64,000 bases of DNA, taken from NCBI GenBank assembly GCA_035772405.1, contig JAYKKM010000371.1:84501-148500 (forward strand). The letters are read 5' to 3'. Below, in pieces: positions 10,764 to 23,498 of the stretch. How positions within the stretch are numbered: the first letter of the stretch is position 1; every line of letters starts with the position of its first letter. Source of the DNA: Chrysogorgia sp. JL179-B06. Taxonomy: Eukaryota; Cnidaria; Anthozoa; Scleralcyonacea; Chrysogorgiidae. The translations under genes and the position numbers were made by a program. The notes beneath the pieces are model-generated. The model was given only the letters and a program-made list of their open reading frames with translations, did no database searches and was not told the origin of the DNA.

Positions 10764-12976
10764 TATAAATAAGACTGCGAAATATGCTGTGACGTCACAA
10801 CCGTGTTTGCATAGCCTGATATAAAGACGGTAACTGACCAATCACAACGTGCGTAAGACACAATTTATTTTATAATATATACATACATCATGGTATTTAA
10901 CATACCATATGTGGGAGGTACAGGTATTTCACGAACAACTTCCTCTCGAAGCTTAAATTTTGGATATGTCACATTGTAATAAGGTGAGCCATCAGTTGTT
11001 TTTCTTGTTTCGCATTGCAAATTTTCATTAAAATGCAGAATTGCATTTATGTGCCTGTGGGTAAAATAATTTGGATTAAATAACTTATTCTACAGGAATA
11101 CATCCTCTATCCTTGATAGCAGCCATATGATATATACCCTAAAATGGCCACCAAATTAAAATTATTTTATAATGTTTAGCCTCATTCTTGTGCTTGTAGT
11201 TCAAAAGGATGGTTACTTCATGGTGGCCATTTTTGTATATGGTCTTAGTATGGCCCTAGAATAATACCTGCAATAAGTGCCCATCCGTGAAAAGTGCGTC
11301 ATCTTGGGATGCCAGTGGTTAAGGTTGAGTGGAAACCTTACAAGCAACTTGTTTGTGCTTCAGGTGACAGCTTTGAAACATCCTTCACTACACTTTTCTT
11401 TAACAAAATACTATGAAGTTTGTCACAGGCTGTAGTACCTACAAGGAAGAAAAACAATATTACTTGTAAATGGATTATATTAATTAGTACCGAGACAAAA
11501 TCTGTAATTTTAATATTACCTATTGGAATCCATCTCCTGGGTTCCAGTTCATCATGGGCACAGGTAGTGAAAAGTTCATCTGGATGGTCTGTATGCTTGT
11601 TGGCCATATGACGTACAGTGCATTTCCATTTTGGCACAATGAGCTCTTCATATCCTAACTTGGTAGATTGCACACACCAATATAAGTGACTGCGAATACC
11701 TTTCAACCAATCATTGAGAATTTCGTACCCTTTCGCTTTGCTGGCCTTCCTTAACTGTTTGTTTATGCTCTTGTTGACATGCCATATATCATTGAAGTGC
11801 TTTGTTTCCTTTTCTTCTTCCCTGATCCATTTTCCAATGCCTTTATGACGGTCACTTATAAAAGTACTCAACTTGATACCAGATTGTTTCAGGAAAGCAA
11901 AAGACTTTTGTGCACCATCAAGTTCCATTGCATTGCTGTTTCCAAACTGATTTGCCTAATATTTTAAATAGAATAAAACCAAGAATAAGCAAATAAATTC
12001 CTCTAATTTTTTACAGTATACTATGTATTGGATAAAATGACAAGCATATACTGTTTTAACCTCCTGAAAGGCCAATAAAGTCAAATACAAGCAGAAATTT
12101 AAAATTGATAAATTATATAGTGTCTATACCTGATGGAGTTCAAAATGCACCAGCTTTGAATGGTGTTGTTGAACATTGTGTAAACACCATATTTAGCACT
12201 ATGCCCCATAGAGTCAATCCGCCCATCCCCAGACCATGTTGTGGTTTCATTTCCCTTCAGCTGACCAATCAGGCGAGGCTGGTTTACTTCCCAACGTGTA
12301 AGGACTGATGGAAATAGAAATTTACTTTGGTGGACAAAATAAGTTCTTAGAGAGATTGTGGTAAGGTTGATGTGCTTAAACATTAACAAAACTGGATTGA
12401 AAAATTTATTGAAACGACAGTGAAAAATTGAAAAATTTATCCCTGACATCAATATACCAAAGCCTGTCATAATGTTGCCTGCTGGGTATCTTCCTACCAA
12501 ATGTTGGCTTCTCCAATGGAACTGATTCTCTGGTCCACATACTTTGCAGATCTGTATTACAGTTGTCATTGACCCATTCTTTTTTATCTCTACTTTTGGG
12601 TTTTCTGATTTGCAATGGAAGCAAAACATGCTAAACAGTTCAACCAGCATACCAAAAATTTTGGTTCACTGTGTGGTTTGGTTCCTGGATCAACCCTGAA
12701 ATTAAATAAGAGTATATATAAATATATATAAAGATATATATTATTTTTTTTCTTCTTGGGTCATGTAATTTTTATATTTATTTATTTCACTTACTGGACA
12801 GTATTCATTTTCTCTTCATCTGCACCACTTTCAGATTGACTTGATTCTTCCAAAGATGACAAGTCCATAACAGAATCTTTGCTGCCTTTTAAGTCGCTTA
12901 GCCTTTCTCCATCACTTTCTGTGGCAACTACAACGTCGCTTTGTATTTCAGAAGACGTCTCACTCTCATCGCGCTA

Positions 12977-15100
12977 GCCTGCGTAGCGGCTCTCGAAGGG
13001 GGGGGGGCAGGGAGAAGAGCGAAAACGCGCACGTGGGAAGGGGATGGAGAGCCTGCAGGAGGTCTACTGTTTTGTCATATCCGCCCACGGTAATCTCATT
13101 TTCAATAGCTGTCAAAATTAACCAATAGCAGTGTTTGTTTACATTTGCAAATTTACGGCTAAAGAAAATATTATGAAAATATAAATCCACGAAAAAAATC
13201 TGAAACATCAAAACGAATGTTGCCGCTTCTGCAATAAGTCTTTATAGATCCATCTCCATCATCTTCTCAAGTAGCTTGGAGTCCGTGCGGTGCACAAGAA
13301 AACTAAGAAATCTTGTGGAGACGTACAAACCGTTATCGATAGCGATCAAACCGGATGTAAACCCCGGAATCTCATGCATTGTGCAGTGAAGAGAAAGGAG
13401 CTGAAGCCGTCGCTCCAGAGCAACTTAACGTAGACACAAACTCAAGACAACCCTAACTCTCAAAGACGAATCAGACAACGTAACGTAATATGGTACAACC
13501 CGCCATATAGCAAAAACGTCAGAACGAACGTAGCACAGACTTTTCTAAAACGCATTGACAAACACTTCCCACCTTTAAACAGCACAAACTTTTTAACCGC
13601 CAGCCACACTGTACGAGTCAGTTATAGCTGCGTAACGAACATGAAAAACGTTATCTGCAAACAACAAACGCCACAACAAACAAATGCGAGCAGATTTTCG
13701 AGAGTTGGGGCTAACAACTGACTGAGAGGATACATGCATGCATGAGGGTAAATCGGCCCACTCACAGCCTCCAGAAGCTGCACAATTATTTTGGTGGAAA
13801 TTTGTGGCTGCAAGTTTCTATTGGTAGAAATTTTAATTGTGTGTTGTACTGAATAAAATAATTAAAGCTCTCTAATTTTCACTTCTGAGTTGTAAAATTG
13901 GGAGGCAACAATTCGTTGTTGAATGTGAAGAGCCATTCCGTTTCAACCATTCTCCCAGGCAAAGAGACTCATTGCTTCTAATCTCGTGCTTTGTTTTCAG
14001 TTGACCACTTAGACAATCCAATTTTCCAGTCACTGTGTCATTTGTGTTCCATTCACCAAATGACCTTTCCAGCAAAATCGGGGGGAGGTGTAAGAATGGC
14101 ATTCATTTGTTGACAATGATCTGTTTTGAAGTTATATAAAACAAATAAAATGAATGTTTTCGTTCATGCAAATGGTATTAGGTTGTAGCCTTGATCTTTT
14201 ACATCATCAAAATATTCTTATATGTGGTAACAACACGTGTCTTCTGTCATTCGAAATAAATCTATTTCCACTCGTCAGCAGCCAAAACAGCAATGTCGAA
14301 GCGAGCTACAATAGTCACTGTTGTGACTCAGCGATTGGAAAATATCTTTCTCCCAATGTGCATGGGTTTTGTTTTTAGTATGTTGTTAAATATAGTGACA
14401 CTTAATTAAGAGGGTGACGTCATTCAACATTTATCGTATAAATACCCGCTCTGTTTTGTTGATAAATTGTCCGCCGAAATGCATTATCATTCTTTTGTAG
14501 TTTAAATGTTTTTCTCCACTTTTTTCGTAACTCTGACTCTGCTAAGTTTTGAACACTTCTTTTAAGAACTATCCAACATTGCTATTCACTTTCATGAATG
14601 CATTTTCCAAAGCAATATTTAATGTTGTCACCACGACAAAATCGTTATTTTAAGAACTCTTTTCTGGTAATAATATAAACAGAGGGGAGGGTAGCTACGT
14701 CATGAATAGGAAGCACAGCCCAGAGAATTAAAAAGCGATTATAAGATAAAGTTAAAACATCACACACAATAGGAAGGTCCGATCCAGTCCTATTTTAGAG
14801 ATCTGTGGAAGAGACCAATATTCCGCAACCGACCCTATTGTTCATATTGTTGTTTTGCATGTGCGAGTCATCGTTCATTGTTAAAAACTGGTCACAACGA
14901 ATATATTTAAGTATTTTTTTGTAAAGTATTAAATGTAATAAACAATGTTCTTGATAAGTTTTGATTTTAAAACGAAATTGAGAGGGGGGCAAGATTCCTA
15001 GGAAATTCGCCCCGCCCCCCCCCCCCCCCCCCCCAAGGGAAGGGGGGCGAATTTCCTGGTGAGGGCGAATTTCCTGTGACACCGGATTCTTCCAGGTTTT
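12977..15100. other. Non-coding stretch with G/C-tracts
   Basis: No recognisable gene. There is a G-tract near 13,000 and a long C-tract near 15,010-15,035. The C-tract is flanked by inverted copies of CGAATTTCCTGG-like motifs (about 14,995-15,075), and this abuts and truncates the hAT-like gene. An open frame at 13,872-14,102 (-) has no resemblance I can name. Confidence 0.45.
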
Positions 15101-16815
15101 TGATGAATTCATCCAGAGCTTTCAATTATCTCCATCAACTGACTTCAACTTCTCTAGCTGTGAGACAATCCTTAATCGGATTGCTCTAGTAAAATCTAAG
15201 CTTGTCAGCTGGAACACTTTTGATAGTATATTGACTTTTGGAAGAACATCTGACACCAAAAGGAGGGTACAGACAAACTGGTAATTAGACAGGAACTGGT
15301 ATAGTCCAGCTGCGTTAACCTTTTCCTCTGCCTCTCTGCCAAGACTAGTAATCACACTTGGAAGTATATCCTTCAAACGAAGCACTGCATTCCCCAAACT
15401 GAGCCATCTCGTAGATGAGGGCTGGATTACTTTACTTTCAGGACATTCAAGAAGTTTTTGTACTGCAAGTAGGCCAGCTGACCTGACAGCACTGTTGTCG
15501 TAAAAGTCATAGAGTTGTCTCACTATGTCCTTGAACTTTGTTAAATAAGATCCATCACCTGCTTGTTGGGAAGCCAAATTGAGTTTATGTGCTGTAAGGT
15601 GGCAACCGACAGCTTCACACGGAAGTGCTTCATCTTGGTCACGCGTGCTTCTAACGGTTTCGTTTGAATGCGTTTTACAGCCCCGTTTATTCGGCCAGTC
15701 ATCGTCGATGCACCGTCAGTCCCAATTCCCCTCAAACCGGAGTACGAAAGTTCGTGATCTTCTATGAATTGAATAACATGATTCTACCAGTAGGCAATCA
15801 ATAATTTTCAGAAATTTAACTTTAATATCTCCACTGGAGTCAATGTAACAATGTCATTTGTTCACGCACGGAGCAATCTGTCGTTTCATCAAACATCAAA
15901 GAGTAGTGGTCACTTAATTTAAGTTCTTCCATTATTCCATTCTCAATCACATCCGACATACATGACAGCATTTCCTGTATAGACTTGCGACTGGTGTAAT
16001 GTGCGTTACGACCAACGTAAATCTTATCTTTCAGATTTGTCCCCAGATACCCGACAAAATCTAACAATGGTTCAAAATTTGTGTGCGCCATTCGTTGCTT
16101 ACACAAAAAATAAAAACAAGCAAACGTTTTTGTTATGTCACTGCACGATATGGACATTGCGACGGGAATTCTTACTTGTGTCATCGATTCTGCTTTCATC
16201 TTCACGGCATCTAAATGAGCCTGGCACCTTTCGTGATCACGAATGCTTTCAAGTCTCAATCGTTGGCATGGTGTCTTATTCCATGTGTCTCTATCGCATG
16301 GTCGCTTGTCAAACTCTTGGCAGAAATCACAAAGCATGCCAAGCCCCTCAGTGTATTTCAGCCAAATCCGTCCAGTCTTCCATGTTTGTTTGAAAATAAC
16401 AGCGTGTTTTGCCTTTTTGGCTTGTAGTTTCGCTGTGTTTACGCTGACAGGCACAGGTCGTTTTACTGCCGTGAATACGGATTCAGTAGCATCACTCTCT
16501 TCGTTGGGAGTCTCTTCTAGTTCTAGAGTGGAACTTCTCTCTTCTTGTTCGACGGTGTCGTCACGGTCAGTGGCCTTGGGTAGTCGCCGAAAATAGTTCA
16601 GTAGCGACATTGTTTCATTGTTTATGAAAAGTGAATATATTTATTTTAAAATACGCATGCACACATGTGCTTAATTGACACGTGAGTCGTGATATTATAC
16701 TATGCGGCGCTGGAAAACCTGCCGGGCGGGATTCTCAAAATTTATTTAATGCTGGGCGGCAATTTGGACTGCCGGGCGGGTGCGCCCGGCGCCGCCCGGC
16801 GTGGGCACATCCCTA
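15060..16815 (-). pseudogene. hAT-type transposase with zinc finger (broken), with one terminal end
   Basis: The minus strand from 16610 starts MSLLNYFRRLPK and has an acidic N-terminus. A TTF/BED-like zinc finger follows, with LCDFCQEF and a downstream H..C..H cluster near SIRDHERCQAH. After it comes a DUF4371-like hAT core: FDETTDCS, GIGTDGASTMTG and TRWLSLGNAVLRLKDI. This is the ZNF862/KIAA1586-like branch of hAT-derived proteins. Frame changes occur near 15,835 and 15,590, and the C-terminus (dimerisation domain) is cut off near 15,110 by the G/C-rich repeat. At 16,795-16,815 a GC-rich sequence ends GGGCACATCCCTA. Read outward-in this is TAGGGATGTGCCC, a hAT-like end. The opposite end was not found. 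The usual role is cut-and-paste transposition; this copy is dead. Confidence 0.7.
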
Positions 16816-17004
16816 ACACAGTATCATTTAATATAATGTGAGGGAATCATCAGATCTGCCTGTACACAACTAATGTGTCTTGACAAGGGAAATTTCAAGG
16901 ATAGAGTAAAATGTAGGTAGAGTAAAATGAAAAAAAGTGGGCACATTGGGGTGCATGATCGTGGTGCACCTGTCAGTATGACAAAGTGGTTATTGTACAG
17001 AAGC

Positions 17005-20000
17005 TTAATGGGATAAGGTAGAGTCGGGTAACAAATTGTTATCGTGGTCATCACCTTCATGTTTTTGCATTCCAGCAAATTTCATCCCAGCAAATTTCAT
17101 CCATCTGGCAATGAGATGTGCCTCTGTCTCTCTGTCAAAGAACTCTTTATAGGCATTGTAATCCTTATCCGGTCCTTTCTTGCCATTACTCTTCCCATTG
17201 TGGTTCATGGATGCATAGCTGGTCCCAATCTCAGCTGCTGAGTCCTCTTTCACAAAGAGCTTGAATAGAATCTGGAAAATAGAAAACAAAGGATTATATA
17301 AGATTAGAAAGCATGAATTGGTCACTAATCCCCCAGTCAAGCATGAGAACAATACCTGTACCACACATTATTTAATGCAAGGAGTATCTCCCCCCTACCA
17401 AAATAACTTTTACCCTTCCCATCTCCAGAACAATTGAGGTAAATTGGATCACATTTTTACCATTAGCATGTTTTCCCCAAGATGCCAATCTGCAAATGAT
17501 GTTTCGAGTCCACTCAAGCGTTCAGTTGGTGTACCTGCTAGCGTGTTGGCTAACTGAGCATTTCTTGCTCGTTCTTCAGTGAGCTGGTCACCATCAAGAA
17601 ATACTCGCTGTAGGATTTCAGCTTCGCCATCGACATCAGTAGATGGTACAAATTTCTCCTGGACATTCTTCATTATTTGGGCCATTTCTACTGCCACATT
17701 TGGGTTTTTAAACTCCAGGCCTAAGGAACACTTTAAAACGAGAACAAAAATATTATTGTGAAGAATGTTGTTTCTGTTGATCAATTATAAGAACTGCAAA
17801 ATTTTCTACATTGTTGTATATCTTTAAGGGCCCACAGTAATTGGTTTTCACTGTTGTGGTGTCCCTGCCATTGATTGTTGTTTATTGTATGGTGTTTGTA
17901 TGAGTTATTTATATCTCTGTTGTATATCTATTTTGACAAAGTTTGATAAATAAATAAAAACACATACCACTTGTGATTGTGCCATCATTTCTGCTGAATG
18001 GTTGTGGGGAATATGGTACCTCACTGCATTTTTGAACGACTCATAAGCAGGTAAATACTGCACAAGGATTCTGGGAATCAGGAAGGCAATGTCGTGGATA
18101 AGGGCATCATGCACGTTTGGTGATGGCAGGAACTCTTTCATCTGAAGGTCTTTTAAGGGTTTCTGTGGGCTAATATCTGGTAAATTGCACATCACACGAT
18201 CCCTGACAGCATAAATCTGAAACCAATGCAGTGACTGGTTTGGTCTTTTGTGACTTTGAATTCGGGCTGTCTGCTCAAGGTCAATATTGTCTCAGACAAT
18301 CCTTTATTAAAATTTGTAAGAAAATGATGTTACTGCAGTTCCAAGAAGGAAAAGGTATCGATGCTCAACGTGGGTTACAAACCATTGGAAAGAGAACCTT
18401 CCATTGAGCAACCTCCCTCCCTTTCAATATACCCTTGGCCCAGCCGAGAGCCTTTTTCTCATGAATCATGAGCGAATAGCCCTTCGTCTCGATTCATGAA
18501 AGCGGGGCCAGGTCGAGGTGTTTGTGAAATAATTATTGAAAGGGTGCACTTCAGAGAGCACTTTGGCGAATCCCTTAATGAATTGAAAATATAATGGATT
18601 GAAATGATGGATTGAAAATAATAATGGATTGAAAATATAACATTTCATTTTTTTCAAGATATTACTTAAAGGGCAGGGGGGAAAGGGGGAGGGCTAAGGG
18701 CCTAACACTCAGGCTAGGATATTACTGTCATACCACTGAGCTTCCGCGGGAGCTATGTATGTGAAGTGGCACTCCCCCCACACCCCAAACACGTATTTTA
18801 CGCCAATCGAATGAGTATTAATGTCTGTACGCCACACTGATAAAAATCGCTAGTTAACATGCTATAATCGCAGAGAATTTAGTGGCAAATTTACTGAGGT
18901 AGGTCTGCACGCCAAATATCTGTGGCGGAAAGGGCCTCGATTCCAGTCAGGCTGTATAATGGTACCTTCTCTTCTCTCAGTGAATTTAAAGCAGCAACAA
19001 AGTCTGAATCTTCATATAGTGGAATATCACTCATTAGCGGCGGGAGTAGTTGTAGACAAGACTTGTAAGTTTCTTCGTAAAAGTACCTATATTTCTCAAC
19101 TGTATCACGAGAAAAGTCTACCGAGCACAAAACCATACTGTCATTGGTAGAAGTCTGTGATAGGAGCGTCTCTTGCAGTAGCTTATAATTCTTGCCGTTT
19201 CTTTCTATTTCATTCTTCCACACCAATATTTCATTGTCATAATGCTGGGCAGAGGACTCGAGTTGCCGACGGATTGTGTTTGGGTGACTTGACAAACCCA
19301 GACGATGGAATAGATCCATTACTTCTTTCCTACAGCAACCAGCTGTAAGGAGGGTGTTGATTCTGTAAATAAAATTGGATCTCGGAATCCAGGTGTTTAA
19401 CATACCAGATAAAGCTTGCTTGTTTTCCTCGTACTTAACCCCAACTTAGCTTGTGTTTGTAATAATGGAGTGTATCCATGGCATCTTCACTCGCACGCTC
19501 TCAAATAATTCCTGATTATTGAAAGTACTCAGACTCAAAGGATCGCCATTATATCTGCCTACCGATGTTCCTTTGCTATAGTTGCGAAGCTCCTGCTTTA
19601 TAACACCATTAACCGCATTCAAAAGTTCCCTTTTAAAGGGCGAAAATTTGAGGGCAGAGTTTGCTGCAGCCTTATAGTTTTCAAGGCAAAGGTGTTTCAC
19701 CATGGCAAGTTCCCATTTGTCTTCACAGCCCCGTTCGAACACTTGACAAGATTGAGGATAACAAATAAATATCTAAACAGAGAAAAACACTTTCGCAAAC
19801 CAAAACATATATTTATTTTTAGCTATGTACTGTTTTTACTGTAATACAAGTTTCGCTTACCTTCACAATTGGCGGTAAATTATTTGTCACACCACAAAGA
19901 TTGGTTGGAATATTCATCAAACTTATTATTGAGTCATTCAAAGTTGAGAGTTCTTGTTCTGAAACATTCTCTTCTGTTCATGCCTTCTCCTTTCCAAATA

Positions 20001-20450
20001 TATTTTTCCTGGGTGGTGGAACTTGTGTATCTAGAGGTTTGGTCTGGTTTTCAGGGCACTTCTGACGCTTGGACGAAGGGGTAAGAGATCGCTCGTGACT
20101 GATAGGTCTTGCAGTCTTCTCAGGAGTTTGTGGGTCTACAGAAGACTTTCCTTCGGCATCGGAGGTCTCCACAAAGACAACTTGCAGTTCCCTGAACAAT
20201 TTGTAACATTTTACAATCTTTCGAGCGCATTTCTTGCAAAAAGAATCATGATTATTTGGGATGGCAAATATACCAATACTTCGCAACAAGTTTTCCAGTA
20301 CTACTGGTTTTCCGTCTAATACACTGTTAAATTCTTTGTTAGACGTCTCTTTAAAAAGAGATATGGAAGCCGCACAAGTACCGGATTTAGTGAGTAAAAT
20401 TTCGTGGCAAATTCTGCAGGAATTTCTCTTAGAACTCATGCGAACAGAAA
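17005..20450 (-). pseudogene. ZAD-like zinc finger / DUF6589 gene (broken)
   Basis: A multi-exon minus-strand gene. The first exon (about 20440-19861) reads MSSKRNSCRICHE and later FCKKCARKIVKCYKLFREL, a ZAD-like C2...C2 zinc module. A basic, Ser/Pro-rich linker follows. The second exon (about 19772-18895) includes FERGCEDKWELAMVKHLC and a helical region, then SMVLCSVDFSRDTVEKY. Further exons lie at about 18221-17967 (FLPSPNVHDALIHDIAFL), 17731-17461 (RVFLDGDQLTEERARNAQ and FADWHLGENML) and 17271-17005 (YASMNHNGKSNGKKGPD). The last three match the DUF6589 family, which I regard as transposon-derived. In-frame stops are present at 19978 (TGA) and 19446 (TAA). A 12-bp tandem duplication doubles KFAGM near 17,080. 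It was probably once a mobile-element protein; no terminal repeats were found. Confidence 0.65.
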
Positions 20451-20607
20451 GCATAAAAAACTTGGCCGTAAAAATTGTAAATGAGAATGTACTTACATAG
20501 CGCATAACACAACCGGAAATAAACTATCGCTTGAACCGGAAGTATACAACAACGGAAAATATGATTCTGATTGGCTACTATTTTTCGCAAAGTGCCTGTC
20601 ATTTGAA

Positions 20608-20735
20608 GGGGGCGGAAAGCCCCAAACCAGGCTTTTGTGTCAGGCTTTCCTCTCCCCCTTCTTTCTCCCCCTCCCTTCCCCCTCCCCTCCTTCCCCCTCC
20701 CTTTCCCCTAGAAAGCCTGATACTCAGGCTACCTG
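20608..20735. repeat. C/T-rich tract flanked by short inverted repeats
   Basis: A pyrimidine-rich run (CCCCCTCCC-type) is flanked by CAGGCTTTCCTC on the left and GAAAGCCTGATACTCAGGC on the right. It truncates the packaging-ATPase fragment and separates it from the DUF6589 gene. The plus-strand open frame through it is only Ser/Pro low complexity. Confidence 0.7.
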
Positions 20736-21048
20736 TTATGCGAATTACCGTTATGTCTTGAGAACTTGCACAATCGTCCAACACAATCAAGGTGTTAGTG
20801 CCTTTAAAAGCTTCGGTCACGTACTTGAGAACACCATCGACATTGTCTTGTGCGCAGTCTATTGCTAATACGTCAGGGTCGTGTATGTATTTCCAATCTT
20901 GGTACGCTTTGTTCCACTTGAAAGTGGGGCAAATCAACACAATGTAGTCAAACTTACCGCGATACTCAGATTCTAGAGTGTCAAGCAAAAAGTGTGTCTT
21001 ACCACAAGCTGTCATTCCAACAATTAGCATATTAAACGGTGCGTCCAT
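20735..21048 (-). pseudogene. Polinton/adintovirus-like packaging ATPase, N-terminal fragment
   Basis: The minus-strand frame begins MDAPFNMLIVGMTACGKTHF. GMTACGKT is a Walker A (P-loop), and TLIVLDDCASSQD about 75 residues later is a Walker B. This order and spacing fit the FtsK/HerA-type genome-packaging ATPase of Polintons (Mavericks) and adintoviruses. It lies directly downstream of the capsid fragment, the usual neighbour in these elements. The C-terminal part is missing, cut by the C/T-rich tract. It is an endogenous remnant only. Confidence 0.75.
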
Positions 21049-21056
21049 CTAATATT

Positions 21057-21412
21057 GGATTGAACTTAGACCGTTGTTCATAAAGTTGACTAACTCATCA
21101 CAAACACCCTGCACATAACGTTAGCGGTCGTCGCTTTCTTAGTGATGTCAAGAAGCACACCAGACTGTGTGTTCACGATCTTTTTGCCAGTGGCCACGTT
21201 GTGGTTGTCTTGAACGCTCCTCAAGTCGATAACCAACGCAAAGCAGTCCTTGTAGAACTTTCGTATGGTCATAAACTGAACGTGTTCTTCGCCAAACCAA
21301 AACAGCCGTTTCGCTTCTGCATAGAGCTTCGATTTTGGGATGCCTTGTGAGTACACACTATTCGGCACACCCTCAATTGTGACTCTAACGCTCTCAATGT
21401 TCGGAAACAAGA
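21057..21412 (-). pseudogene. Polinton/adintovirus-like major capsid protein, C-terminal fragment
   Basis: The minus-strand piece carries SVRVTIEGVPNSVYSQG, ALVIDLRS and TGKKIVNTQSGV. This is the C-terminal beta-barrel signature of the double-jelly-roll capsid protein of Polintons and related viruses. A one-base frame break occurs near 21,105, shortly before the natural end near 21,057. Everything upstream of 21,412 is gone. The gap to the ATPase start is very short, as in intact elements. Confidence 0.65.
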
Positions 21413-21422
21413 ACTGTTAGAA

Positions 21423-22055
21423 ATGAGTTTTTGGAGTTGCTATTTAACACACTGTCGCAGTATGCTAATTCAACACAGAAGGATTTACCACAAATTCGAG
21501 AGTATATCTGGCTATACCTTGCTACGCACTGTAGTACATTTCGTGCCAGGGATAATAATGCTTTTAGTCAAATATTTGAAGAGCGAACATTTGGGAAAAT
21601 AAACCAAGAGGAAGCTAGTCTGTTTATGGCTCAGACCATGTTTAAGTCGACCTGTCAGATATGTCAAAATAGAGCAATGTTTACATACAATAGCAACTTT
21701 TTTGTCACATTTGTATCCCAGAGTGGTCTAACAAATGCTGGATATGATGTCAGTTCTTGGCCACTGTATGTTTCAAACATTTACAACAAACCAGAAAAAT
21801 TGAAGTGTAATGATTGTGGAAATCTGTCTTCAGTTACTGACAAACCAGTTACTCAATCTTTTCACAACTCTGAATTTGTTCTTATTGAGTTTTCTCCTGA
21901 AATAATGAGTATCTATGCAAATATTCAAGTTCGAAACACTTCTTATTCCTTAAAAGGTTTAGTTCGGTCTTTTCAAAGTCACTTTACATGTGTGATGTGC
22001 TGTTCATATTGAAAACAAGTGGGTTTATTTTGATAAAAAAATACATTATTATGTC
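21423..22055 (+). pseudogene. USP-like (ubiquitin peptidase fold) protein fragment
   Basis: The plus-strand frame opens ELLFNTLSQYANSTQ. It contains two Cys pairs (CQICQNR and CNDCG) and then FVLIEFSPE, SYSLKGLVRSF and HFTC. A one-base frame change near 21,995 joins to NKWVYFD. The series of a zinc-ribbon-like Cys pair set, then Y.LKG.V, then HFTC...KW..FD, resembles the C-terminal half of C19 ubiquitin-specific peptidases, including the His box. I cannot see the catalytic Cys box. It sits back-to-back with the capsid fragment, 11 bp away on the opposite strand. Whether the two were ever one element is unknown. Confidence 0.45.
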
Positions 22056-22739
22056 ATTATTTTGTTAAAGAAATACATCATTGAATGAATTGACCAAATG
22101 TTATAATACTGTATAATACTATTATAACATTTGTAAAACATCAGCTAGCGGGGGCAGATTTAGTGTTAACTATTCCTAGTTTATTTATAAATATTGATTT
22201 AGAATTAGATTTTAAAAATTAAAAGTACGGTCGAGCGTTTCTGCAGATCCGCTCCTCTCATCATCCCTATATTTACTTGCTATCCCTATATGTTCCCAGT
22301 GGTCCCTAACAGTGAAGGTTTCATTGTGATAAATTGTGATATTGTGCTTGTTGTGTCATGGAAGACGATAGTGATAATGTGGAAAGCTGCTCTTCTGTTA
22401 TTAATGAAAAAGCGATGCGAAAACGTGGCCCATATAAGTTGTACCTTGTGCTGTCAGAAACGTATTTAAACAGCGTTGATGTCCCTAGAACAACCAAATG
22501 GCATCGGCTACAAAGCAGAGATGATGAATCACAGCATGGAGGGCTTTTTTGGCGATCCTCATAACGTGGATGCCGAAGAAAGGGAACCAACTGAAAATGA
22601 TACTTTTGCTGATAACACAGAACCACAAGATGAGAACGAAGGTAGGAAACAACAATTAATAATTATCACCATAAATATGTCAGCAAAATTGGCATGTAAT
22701 ACATTATTTTGTTGTTGGATTTATATTAATTTATAGTGA

Positions 22740-23385
22740 TTGTTTATTGCATCCATCTCAGGCTCTCAACTCATCTCAAATTGCCTGCTTGATTAGACAT
22801 ATTCTAAGTGTTAGACAAAAATTATTAAAATAAAACATACTGTCACCCATTTGATCACCCATTTGGAAGACATAGCCAAGCAGCCGTGCTATGGACGGCC
22901 ACTTTTCGTATGGACGTCCATGAATGACGAAAGCAAAATAGTTTCCTCAAACAATAACTTACAGGTTTCCCCTTTTTTATTAATTGTTTCTTGATTTCTG
23001 TTAGCTGCTGTTTATTTTAGCTATTGTGTAGGTTTCGTTATTAATTTTTGTCAAGAACAGGCAGATATGACGATTGATTGTGAGATCGATTTAACATATC
23101 GATTTAAGAAATGTTGTAGAGTAGAGTGTCAAAACATTGAGTCCTGAACCTCGATCCTAGCAATTGCTTTCTTAATCTACAATTACCAAATTCTAAAATC
23201 AGAATCAATATTATGTCTATTCAGACCAGCTTGAATTGGTAAGAATATGCAGTGTACAATTTGACTTAAGTTTATAAAAGTTTACATCACACTTAAATTG
23301 TTTACAGCACATTGTTAATGTGTATCTATAATTAAAGAATCTCCATTCGTTCATCTTCAATCCTCATGTTTTTTTTAAAAAGGCT
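22740..23385. other. Non-coding AT-rich spacer
   Basis: No coding frame or strong repeat was recognised between the two possible exons on either side. Confidence 0.5.
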
Positions 23386-23457
23386 TCAACATTTTTGAAT
23401 ATGGACGCTGTTGCCAAGAAGAAAACTAGGAAGAAGATAGTTTCCAAGACCAAAGCA

Positions 23458-23497
<40 letters not shown>
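23458..23497. repeat. (GAT)n microsatellite
   Basis: About 13 copies of ATG/GAT. Depending on frame it reads as poly-Met, poly-Asp or stops. Confidence 0.95.

Positions 23498-23498
<1 letters not shown>

Larger units (their letters stand above)
9730..12976 (-). pseudogene. Kolobok-type transposase (stop at predicted catalytic Glu)
   Basis: Eight minus-strand coding pieces with GT-AG borders are visible: about 12976-12795 (acidic), 12698-12326, 12304-12130, 11955-11520, 11438-11268, 11054-10906, 10166-9975 and 9872-9730. They give FCFHCKSENP (Cys pair), then GDGRIDSMGHSAKYG (first catalytic Asp region), ISDRHKGIGKWI (second Asp region), then SCL-stop-GFHSTLNHWHPK. In relatives the residue before GFHS is Glu. 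Last comes a Cys/His knuckle, CTKCRHPMKGHLRNRC, ending at TGA (9732-9730). The THAP exon was not found and may have been lost at the G-rich tract near 12,975-13,050. A frame change near 12,650 is also likely. The family is TTAA-targeting cut-and-paste. This copy is the reverse orientation of the 4.0-6.9 kb copy. Confidence 0.75.

Noticed and set aside
20531..20868. Pro/Ser-rich plus-strand open frames
   Set aside because: They come from the C/T-rich tract and the antisense of the packaging-ATPase fragment.
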